Shown here: piece after piece, positions 58,824-64,000 of the stretch | Position numbering within the stretch: position 1 is the first letter of the stretch | Layout: each line of letters opens with the position of its first letter | Origin: Paracoccus haematequi | GTDB lineage: Bacteria; Pseudomonadota; Alphaproteobacteria; Rhodobacterales; Rhodobacteraceae | Reading direction: 5' to 3' | DNA: 64,000 nucleotides | Assembly: GCF_900631945.1 (NCBI RefSeq) | Contig: NZ_UZWE01000021.1 | Span: 102,938-166,937, forward strand | Program-made: the position numbers and the translations under genes | Notes under the pieces: generated by a model | Databases searched by the model: none | The model's input: only the letters and a program-made list of their open reading frames with translations | Told to the model about the DNA's origin: nothing

Positions 58824-59204
58824 ATGAACGGCTTTCTCACCGCAGCGCAGCCCTATGCGCTCGAAATCCTCGGCCTCGCGCTGACCCCTGCCATCCTGTG
58901 GGCATCCGTGCAGATCGCCCGCCGCACCGGCCTGGACATCGAACAGCGTCACCGTGACGCTCTGCATACCGCCCTGATGACCGGCGCGCGCCTCGCCCTG
59001 GCAAAGCAACTGACCGCCGCCGCCGCGATTGAACTGGTCCTCGGCTATGTGCGCCAGTCGGTCCCGGATGCCGTGGGCAAACTGAACCCGCCGCAGTCGG
59101 TGCTGGAAAACCTCGCCAAGTCCAAGATAGAGGCGGTGAAGGCGGATCCTGCGTTTCAGGCGGGCCACGCCATCGGGGAAGCCATCAAGCAGGCCATCCG
59201 TTGA
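58824..59204 (+). CDS. Putative holin (LLH-like)
   Basis: 126 residues from ATG 58824 (TAGGAG upstream). One N-terminal transmembrane segment (ALEILGLALTPAILWASVQIA) followed by amphipathic helices and ending in GHAIGEAIKQAIR. Follows the endolysin by 10 bp. Confidence 0.65.
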   Translation: MNGFLTAAQPYALEILGLALTPAILWASVQIARRTGLDIEQRHRDALHTALMTGARLALAKQLTAAAAIELVLGYVRQSVPDAVGKLNPPQSVLENLAKSKIEAVKADPAFQAGHAIGEAIKQAIR

Positions 59205-59294
59205 ACCCGCTGCTGATCCTCTGGGCGTATCAGGCGGCTTGGGTGCGGGCCTGTGCTGCGTGGGGGATAGGGCCGGGATGGATGCGACGACACG

Positions 59295-59477
59295 TCAGGC
59301 CCGACCCTCGTCCACCAGCGTCATCAGGGCGCGCTGCGCTGTTTCGGTCGCGCACGGCGCCCCTTTGAGCCAGCGGCCCAGGGTCGGTTCCGTGGAATGC
59401 AGGGCGGCGGCTGCTGCTTTCCAGGATCCGCGCCGCTCGATCCAGTCCCGCGACTCGGCGCCTATGCAGCACGTCAC
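59295..59477 (-). CDS. Small HTH protein (60 aa)
   Basis: GTG at 59477 overlaps the preceding TGA. WIERRGSWKAAAAALHSTEPT followed by LGRWLKGAP is a short HTH. Last gene of the leftward right-end cluster. Regulator or nucleoid factor; role unknown. Confidence 0.5.
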   Translation of the reverse strand: MTCCIGAESRDWIERRGSWKAAAAALHSTEPTLGRWLKGAPCATETAQRALMTLVDEGRA

Positions 59478-59539
59478 CTTCGAATGCCATTGCGGCCTTT
59501 CGCCACCGCTTCTATCAGCCGTTCCAGCGCGTCAGTCAT
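59474..59539 (-). CDS. Tiny coupled ORF (21 aa)
   Basis: ATG 59539 overlaps the upstream stop, and its TGA overlaps the GTG of the next gene. [15 protein letters not shown] is a typical opening of longer phage proteins, so it may be a truncated remnant kept for coupling. Confidence 0.35.
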   Translation of the reverse strand: MTDALERLIEAVAKGRNGIRR

Positions 59540-59819
59540 GCGTGTCTCCTGTGGTGGGGGCGGGCGGGAACTTGGCTGCGCATAATGCTCGAACATCCTC
59601 AGCTTCCGAGTTATCGCCATAGTCGCAATCTCCGCATTTCGCACAGACATGGACAGGCACGGAGCATCCACAATCGGGGCCGCAGCCTGCGTTCGCGCCG
59701 CCATATGACTGCCAGTCGTGCCCATATTCCCGACACGGCCCTTGGGCGATTTCCCGACGCAGTCGGAACACTTCTGCTTCAGCCCGTTCGAGGTCAGACA
59801 GTAGGTGTTGCATCAGCAT
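59532..59819 (-). CDS. Zinc-binding small protein
   Basis: 95 residues. Helical start ([20 protein letters not shown]) then a Cys-rich core [23 protein letters not shown] with a CGxDCGC and CxxCxxC. Starts downstream of one copy of the leader element (59821-59836). Function unknown; nucleic-acid or zinc-dependent regulation possible. Confidence 0.6.
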   Translation of the reverse strand: MLMQHLLSDLERAEAEVFRLRREIAQGPCREYGHDWQSYGGANAGCGPDCGCSVPVHVCAKCGDCDYGDNSEAEDVRALCAAKFPPAPTTGDTHD

Positions 59820-60175
59820 CCCTCCATCGGTTTGACCGGACGATACACCGGCAGCCCTGCCTCCTTCGCCCGCTTTATCATGTCGTCAGTCCCGCGCCCG
59901 CCAGGGAAGGCAATCAGCGCGTTCGGCTGGTGTTCATCAATCATCTGCTGGTTTCGGATCGGCCCAGCCGCCTTGCCGTGCTTCTTCCAATCAGCAGGGA
60001 CGTTGTGGACAATCACGAACCGAGAAGCCGCCCATTCATAGGCCAGCCGGTCTGCACCCTTCGCCCCGCCTTGGATCAGGCAAGTGATGCCGTGCTGGGC
60101 ATGGAAGCGGTCAAGGGCAGCAACGGCGGCATCCTTGTCGGCATAGTCCCGCCCGCCGCATACGATCACGCGCAT
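59813..60175 (-). CDS. YspA/DUF2493 SLOG-family protein
   Basis: 120 residues from ATG 60175 (leader copy with GGAGG upstream). [38 protein letters not shown] and [17 protein letters not shown] are the nucleotide-binding motifs of the YpsA/SLOG Rossmannoid fold. SLOG proteins sense or process nucleotide signals (including NAD+-derived) in several defence systems, but phage copies are common too. Confidence 0.8.
   Translation of the reverse strand: MRVIVCGGRDYADKDAAVAALDRFHAQHGITCLIQGGAKGADRLAYEWAASRFVIVHNVPADWKKHGKAAGPIRNQQMIDEHQPNALIAFPGGRGTDDMIKRAKEAGLPVYRPVKPMEGC
59821..59836 (-). repeat. Leader element copy (short form)
   Basis: CCTCCATCGGTTTGAC on the plus strand, that is GTCAAACCG plus GGAGG just upstream of the zinc-protein ATG. 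Identical 16 bp occur at 60180-60195; a near copy at 60652-60667. Confidence 0.75.
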
Positions 60176-60179
60176 GGAC

Positions 60180-60230
60180 CCTCCATCGGTTTGACAAATC
60201 CCACGCAACCCATTGACCCACCGGGGGCGG
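60180..60230 (-). repeat. Leader element copy (full form) before SLOG gene
   Basis: Contains the 16-bp box (60180-60195) and, 14 bp further, a 21-bp box starting CCATTGACCCACCGGGG (60210-60230) identical to 60682-60702. Together they form the 5' leader and RBS of the YspA-like gene. Confidence 0.75.
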
Positions 60231-60644
60231 TCATGCGGCTGCTTCCTGAGCATCGCCACAAAGGGCGTGAAGTTCTGCGTCGGTCAGGCTGCCCCAATGC
60301 TCGACCTCAGCCAAGATCAGGATGGGATCGCCATCGTCACCGGCTTCGCCCCAATAGTCAGATCCTGAGTTGTGCAGGACCAAGCCGCACGGGAAGTGCT
60401 CGACCCAATCGCGGCGGCGCAGCTTGCCGAACCAGCGGCTTAGGCCAAAGCGCGGGGGATAGAGGCTGCACATGTCCAAGGTCGGGCTGTCGCCCTTTCC
60501 CACTTCCCAGAATTCGCTGGCCTTGTAGCCGTGCCGCTCAATCAGCAAGTCACGCGCGCGGCGGGTGCGACGGATCCAGTCGCCCTTGCCCTTGATGGGC
60601 TGTTCGGTCAGGCGGCGGATGGATGCGGGGATCGGATTGGGCAT
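60231..60644 (-). CDS. Hypothetical protein of right-end cluster
   Basis: 137 residues from ATG 60644. [47 protein letters not shown] and a C-terminal acidic part. Looks globular; no family recognised. The upstream leader carries two copies of the repeated element. Confidence 0.6.
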   Translation of the reverse strand: MPNPIPASIRRLTEQPIKGKGDWIRRTRRARDLLIERHGYKASEFWEVGKGDSPTLDMCSLYPPRFGLSRWFGKLRRRDWVEHFPCGLVLHNSGSDYWGEAGDDGDPILILAEVEHWGSLTDAELHALCGDAQEAAA

Positions 60645-60651
60645 CACACAG

Positions 60652-60733
60652 CCTCCTGCGGTTTGACAACTTCCGTCCAGGCCATTGACCCACCGGGGGC
60701 GGTTTGACGATCTGCCGGGGGCCATGCCGTTGA
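60652..60733 (-). repeat. Tandem leader elements before 60231-60644 gene
   Basis: Box CCTCCTGCGGTTTGAC (60652-60667), 21-bp box (60682-60702), second CGGTTTGAC (60700-60708) and a degenerate CCGTTGATC (60727-60735). The two-unit array looks like a duplication of the same promoter/RBS leader found at 60180-60230. Confidence 0.7.
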
Positions 60734-60776
60734 TCGCGCGGGGGTGGCGACGGATTGAAAATCCGCTGCTCTGGGG

Positions 60777-61334
60777 TCACGCATTGCTTGCATCCAGAGG
60801 CTTGCCGAAGAACTCGTAACTCCAGCAAGGCAAAAACTCGGCGCGCTGTAGCTCGAGCTTGTTGTAGTCAAGCTGGATGCGTCGGCAGCCCTGCATCTTG
60901 CCTTTCTGCATGACAAAAAACCACTGCTCATAACGGTTTGGCTCTCCAACAGGCGCAAGCCGTTGGCGGTTGTGAATGGCGTTCTCATCCCTGATTGCCG
61001 TCCGTTCCGCCAATTCTGCCATTCGGCGGTTCTGGAACATTTCAAGCGTTACTCGAGCGGCTTTGTAGCGCCACGGCAGAACCCAGCGAGTGCTGTCACG
61101 GCCAAAGAAGTCCTTGGTGATGCCGACATACAGCAAGTGTCCTTGGGCATCGAAGTAGCGGTAGAGATAGGTTCGCTCTCGCCACATCGGATGATCCTGT
61201 AGCTCAAGCCGGATCAGGTGCGACTGGAAGGTGCTCCAGAAGCCTTGATCGTCAGAGCCTGCACGCTCGAGGACCAGCGATGATTTCCGCTTTCGGCGTG
61301 ATACTTTCCGATCTTTAAGCTGTTGATCTGCCAC
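60777..61334 (-). CDS. GIY-YIG nuclease-like protein next to attR
   Basis: 185 residues from GTG 61334 (AGGAG 8 bp upstream). The GIY-YIG core is visible as TYLYRYFDAQGHLLYVGIT, followed by Arg in GRDSTRW and a conserved Glu in ELAERTAIRDENAI. An N-terminal basic extension (DRKVSRRKRKSS) and a C-terminal beta segment flank it. It is 56 bp inside attR, the classic cargo position for a phage-encoded defence or conversion nuclease. Confidence 0.78.
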   Translation of the reverse strand: MADQQLKDRKVSRRKRKSSLVLERAGSDDQGFWSTFQSHLIRLELQDHPMWRERTYLYRYFDAQGHLLYVGITKDFFGRDSTRWVLPWRYKAARVTLEMFQNRRMAELAERTAIRDENAIHNRQRLAPVGEPNRYEQWFFVMQKGKMQGCRRIQLDYNKLELQRAEFLPCWSYEFFGKPLDASNA

Positions 61335-61389
61335 GGGGCGTTTCTCCTGTGCGATACAGTCTAAGCCGTTGACAGAATTATTATATGCT

Positions 61390-61410
61390 ACTCCCCTACG
61401 GGCTGCCACT
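61390..61410 (+). repeat. attR core (prophage right attachment site)
   Basis: Perfect 21-bp copy of the tRNA-Glu 3' end (12602-12622). It is followed by unrelated sequence (tatctac) that runs directly into the end of another integrase gene on the minus strand. Confidence 0.92.
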
Positions 61411-61417
61411 TATCTAC

Positions 61418-61609
61418 CTATTTCCGCGTGTTTTCGGCATCTTGGCTGCTTTTATTGCCCTGCAATTTGGTGAGCGAGGGCAACTTACTCATGCCACCAT
61501 CTGCGAGGCGGGCGCGTCCTGCGGTCTTCGTATAGGTCGCGGCCTCGTGCGGTGTCTTGTGGGCAAGGAACGCCATGATCTCGTATTCTGAGGCGCCGTG
61601 TTCAGCCAC
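61418..61609 (-). pseudogene. C-terminal fragment of a different tyrosine integrase
   Basis: About 64 codons. VAEHGASEYEIMAFLAHKTPH, then EAATYTKTAGRARLADGGM, is the end of a phage integrase: the His of HKT and the catalytic Tyr in ATYTK are present, but the R and HxxR parts are gone. It ends 8 bp from attR, mirroring the position of the resident integrase at attL. Confidence 0.82.
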
Positions 61610-61619
61610 CCTGCGCGCG

Positions 61620-61740
61620 CGCGAGGTTGCCCGTGTCGGCGCAGAGATGGCCGAGGGCAAGGGGCTGCCGTTCCGCGCCGCCACGGATGGCGAGAATGTC
61701 AGCGGCAAGTTCGCCGTGGTGGAAAAGAGCCACGAGTTCA
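61620..61740 (+). pseudogene. Relaxase (DUF3363-like) fragment
   Basis: AREVARVGAEMAEGKGLPFR, then AATDGENVSG and GKFAVVEKSHEF resemble the C-terminal DUF3363 region of TraI/VirD2-type relaxases. Internal residues between the two parts seem lost. No start or end of its own. Call rests on resemblance of two short motifs. Confidence 0.45.
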
Positions 61741-61742
61741 AC

Positions 61743-61796
61743 GAGTTCGATCAGATGTCGCGTTCGCTTGCGGCGCTCGACTTGCCAAGTGCGCAT
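61743..61796 (-). pseudogene. TraD N-terminal scrap
   Basis: MRTWQVERRKRTRHLIEL on the minus strand is like the start of the small conjugal transfer protein TraD of Rhizobiales-type conjugative elements. It breaks off at about 61743, next to the relaxase-like scrap. Confidence 0.4.
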
Positions 61797-61879
61797 ATCA
61801 TGCCGCGCCCGTTGTGCCTGATGCCGGTTGTGTGCTGCCCGGTGGCGTTTGAGCGCCGCCAGTGTCACGATCAGGCGCT

Positions 61880-62540
61880 GATGCAGTTCGGCGAGATGGA
61901 GCCGCACGACGAGTCCACGATCACCTTCGGCCAGAAGGAAATCGAGGTTCACGAACTGGCAACCTATGTCGATATCTCGAACCGCCTGCTGCAAGATGCG
62001 CCGCAGGCCGAGACCGAAGTGCGCGCGGCGCTAGCCGAGGACTTCGCCCAGAAGGAAGCACACGCGTTTCTATGGGGCGATGGCATCAAAAAGCCCGGGG
62101 GGCTGATGGTGAACTCCGCGATCCCGGAAGTCGCCAACGGCCACGCCACCACACTTTCGACGGATGCCCTCATCAAGCTGATGTATTCGCTGCCCGCGCC
62201 CTACCGGAACAAAGGCGCATGGGCGATGAACGGGATCACGCTGGGCATCCTGCGCACCCTCAAGGATACGCAGGGGCAATACGTCTGGCAGCCGTCGCTG
62301 CAAGCTGGTCAGCCTGAAACCATCCTTGGCCGCCCGGTGATCGAAATGGTGGACCTCGGGGATATCGCGGCGAACGAACAGCCGATTGTCTACGGCGACT
62401 TCCAAGCCTACCGGATCGTGGACCGGTTGAGCATGTCGGTGCTGGTCGATCCCTACACTCAAGCCCGTCAGCGCATCACCATCACAACAGCTCCAAGCAG
62501 CGTCTGGAACGGCGCCAATTCCGAAAAGGATAACACATGA
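61880..62540 (+). pseudogene. HK97 major capsid protein, 5'-truncated
   Basis: About 215 codons: FGQKEIEVHELATYVDISNRL, AHAFLWGDGIKKPGGLM, LPAPYRNKGAWAMNG and GRPVIEMVDLGDIAANEQP are the capsid P and A domains. The scaffold and N-arm are missing. Not a close copy of the resident capsid (different sequence), so it belongs to another phage. Confidence 0.85.
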
Positions 62541-62940
62541 CTATCTACGCGACGAATGGCGCCAAGCTGTATATTGGCCCGGTGCTGGCCCAGAAGTCGG
62601 TTGACTTTGTCCGTGCCGACTTCCCGGCAGCCAATGCGACGACCTGGAAGGAAATCGGGGAGACGGAGAGCCTCGGCACAGTTGGTGACACTTCGGCAGA
62701 GATCAGCTTCGACAGCATCAGCGCGGCTCGAACCCGGCGCCTGAAAGGCACCCGGAACGCTGGCACGATGGAGGTGATCTGCGGCATCGACTATGCAGAC
62801 CCCGGCCAGATCGACGTTCTGGCCGCTGAAAAGACCATCCATGACTACGCCTTCCGTTTGGTGCTAGACGATGCGCCCGCCGGTGCCAACGCCAAGCCCT
62901 CGGAACGCCTGTTCATCGCCAAGGTTGCCTTTGCCTGCGG
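62537..62940 (+). pseudogene. Tail tube-like protein, 3'-truncated
   Basis: ATG overlaps the capsid stop. TIYATNGAKLYIGPVLAQKS, AEISFDSISAARTRRLKGT and GTMEVICGIDYADPGQIDVL look like a phage tail tube/major tail protein. Homology stops near 62940 where the frame changes. Confidence 0.65.
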
Positions 62941-63221
62941 CGGGAACGCTCCTGCTGCAAGCCTTCAATGCCCTGTCGCGCCAGCGCAGCTACGGCCCCA
63001 ACGGTCCCAACCCGATCAGTTGGGAGGCGCTGGCCGCTTGGTCGAGCATGATGCGCCAGCCTCTGGTCCCCCACCACGCGGACATCATCATGGCGCTGGA
63101 TCAGGTCTGGCTGGAACATAGCTATCGCCGCGAAGCGCAGGCCCCCGAGGGGGTGAAGGTCTTGCCGCCGGTCTCGGAACATCCCATCAGCGCAGCACTT
63201 CTGGATGCGACACTCGGATAG
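62940..63221 (+). pseudogene. Tail chaperone-like protein, 5'-truncated
   Basis: A different frame from about 62940: LLLQAFNALSRQRSYGPNGP, PISWEALAAWSSMM and HHADIIMALDQVWLEHSYRR are like small phage proteins (GTA-type) that follow the tail chaperone. Joined to the tail tube fragment by deletion. Confidence 0.55.
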
Positions 63222-63471
63222 CCAACTTGGGAAGGATGGGTGGCAGGAGGGGTGGCGAGGTTGTTATAGATTTTTTATCCAATTAAATCAAATACTTAAC
63301 AGATAAAATGGCGGGCCATGCGAGATACCGATGGGCACGATACCTACTCCATAGCCCTCTATACCACTTCCAAATAGGAACGTCGTCGCCCAACCGGCAG
63401 TGTAAAGATTCGGATCGAAAGACCCAGCCGCCTTCTACGCCATCTCCTTAGCTCGAAACCTTCCGATGATG
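63222..63471. other. AT-rich non-coding stretch
   Basis: About 250 bp, clearly AT-richer (ttattatagattttttatcc... type sequence around 63265-63305) than the rest. No gene or RNA seen. Separates phage debris from the PdxH-like fragment. Confidence 0.5.
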
Positions 63472-63901
63472 CTAGGGCCAGAGGCGTTCTTTCGTCCAAC
63501 TGCTGCTATCCACTGAAGGACTAAATTGAAGTCGCTTGTGGTTGCGGTCGCTTGCTCCCTGCCAGAACTCCACAATATGCGGGGCGACGGCGTACACTTG
63601 CCAGCCGGGGGCAACGTAGTCGAGGTTCTCGGCAATAAACTCTTCGGCTTTGATCAGTTTCCGATTTAGCTCCCCGGCATCAGAAAGGACCTCGCTCTGA
63701 CGGGAAGCAAGCGCGCTGGCCCGGGATGCTTTCGGGCGGTCGAGGTAGTCGGCAGCGTATTCTGCTGCCGGAAGCAAATTGGCAACACCACGTATGCGGA
63801 TTTGACGTGCAAGCGCTGGCCAGTAGAAGGTTAAAGCAACATGCGGATCGTTCATGATCTGCCGCGCCTTGGGGCTTTCAGCCTTAATGGCGAAGTGCCA
63901 G
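63472..63901 (-). pseudogene. PdxH-like pyridoxamine-phosphate oxidase, 5' end lost to IS
   Basis: About 143 codons of a pyridoxamine 5'-phosphate oxidase-family protein: SPKARQIMNDPHVALTFYWP, ALARQIRIRG, LPAAEYAADYLDRPKASR and a C-terminal VYAVAPHIVEFWQGASDRN with KRLQF. The first 60-70 residues are missing because the IS256-type end lies at about 63902. The open frame continues into the IS by chance. Confidence 0.8.
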
Positions 63902-64000
63902 GAGAGTGTCCGATCTTCTGTGTATGAGTGGTCCGGTCCATGCTTCACCGAAAGGAAGCATGCATGACGATCTCCAAGGAACTTCTGGATGAACTGCTGA
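63902..64000 (+). mobile_element. Left end of an IS256-family insertion sequence
   Basis: The terminal sequence gagagtgtccgatcttctgt lies where the PdxH homology ends and is IS256-like. The transposase start follows 40 bp later. The rest is outside the window. Confidence 0.75.
63964..64000 (+). CDS. IS256-family transposase, N-terminus only
   Basis: ATG 63964 opens MTISKELLDELL, the standard start of IS256/Mutator-type DDE transposases; the frame continues past the window edge. RBS GAAAGGAAG. Confidence 0.8.
   Translation, partial: MTISKELLDELL

Larger units (their letters stand above)
12602..61410. mobile_element. Complete tailed-phage prophage (about 48.8 kb) in tRNA-Glu
   Basis: Bounded by the 21-bp att repeats. 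Module order from left is integrase/excisionase, leftward early operon with ERF annealing protein, lysogeny switch, rightward replication operon, HNH-terminase-capsid-portal-connector-tail genes, tail fibres, lysis, and accessory cluster. All structural genes needed for a long-tailed siphovirus-type particle of the HK97 type can be recognised and none shows an obvious frameshift, so the element may be inducible. It has exchanged parts with Rhodobacteraceae phages and gene transfer agents, judged from protein family types only. Confidence 0.95.
61411..63221. mobile_element. Mosaic of degraded mobile-element fragments
   Basis: A 1.8-kb string of truncated pieces: integrase C-terminus, conjugation-gene scraps on both strands, HK97 capsid, tail tube and a tail chaperone-like end. 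Pieces abut without intergenic space. It looks like what remains of at least one older prophage and one conjugative element at the same tRNA site. Confidence 0.75.

Noticed and set aside
59201..59368. TTG-started plus ORF after the holin gene (MNPLLILWAYQ...)
   Set aside because: Could be an Rz1-like remnant but has no ribosome site or lipobox, and it overlaps the better supported minus-strand HTH gene.

Overview
The window reads as a high-GC alphaproteobacterial chromosome, probably Rhodobacteraceae and possibly Paracoccus-like. The evidence is strongly GC-biased codon use, a VPLPA-CTERM surface protein (a sorting signal typical of Rhodobacterales) and gatCA gene order. The genus is inference; no rRNA is present. 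The window splits into three parts: a catabolic and housekeeping chromosome arm (1-12.6 kb), a complete-looking siphovirus-type prophage (12,602-61,410), and a junkyard of older mobile-element fragments ending in an insertion sequence (61.4-64 kb).

Left arm. A flavin reductase fragment, a LivGFHM-type ABC importer without its binding protein, hydroxyquinol 1,2-dioxygenase, a Pro-1 tautomerase-like protein, a LysR regulator, maleylacetate reductase and a TfdB/phenol-hydroxylase-like flavoprotein form a cluster. Together they would import a (hydroxy)aromatic compound, hydroxylate it, cleave the hydroxyquinol ring to maleylacetate and reduce that to 3-oxoadipate. An ArsR-type regulator, gatC-gatA, a lipoprotein, an AmiD-type amidase and tRNA-Glu(UUC) follow.

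Prophage. It is integrated in the 3' end of tRNA-Glu and flanked by perfect 21-bp attachment-site copies (12,602-12,622 and 61,390-61,410). A long leftward early operon (23.86 to 12.68 kb) carries ERF annealing protein, several small nuclease or zinc proteins, a methyltransferase-like protein, a nine-residue-repeat protein, excisionase and integrase. A compact immunity region (23.9-25.7 kb) has a short XRE repressor, a divergent Cro-like protein and six copies of a 15-bp operator ATGC-N7-GCAT. Three of these sit inside predicted promoter spacers, and two transcripts are predicted to be leaderless. The rightward early operon (25.5-30.8 kb) has RusA, a DUF1376 replication protein with iteron-like repeats, a stand-alone DnaA domain IV protein and several HTH proteins. 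The late operon runs HNH, terS, terL, a fused protease-capsid gene with an internal start, portal, a collagen-like protein, connectors, tail tube, tail chaperones with a likely -1 frameshift, tape measure with an embedded lysozyme-like domain, tail tip, two beta-helix tailspike-like proteins and an Ig-repeat protein, then lysis genes. Likely lysogenic-conversion genes are a lipoprotein antisense to the tail operon and a VPLPA-CTERM exported protein. A leftward accessory cluster next to attR (59.3-61.3 kb) encodes GIY-YIG, SLOG/YspA-like and small zinc/HTH proteins, several preceded by copies of one leader element.

Right end. Beyond attR lie the C-terminus of a different tyrosine integrase, conjugation-gene scraps, and fused capsid and tail fragments of a second, decayed prophage. 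These suggest the same tRNA site was used earlier. A PdxH-family gene is cut by an IS256-family element whose transposase runs off the window edge.
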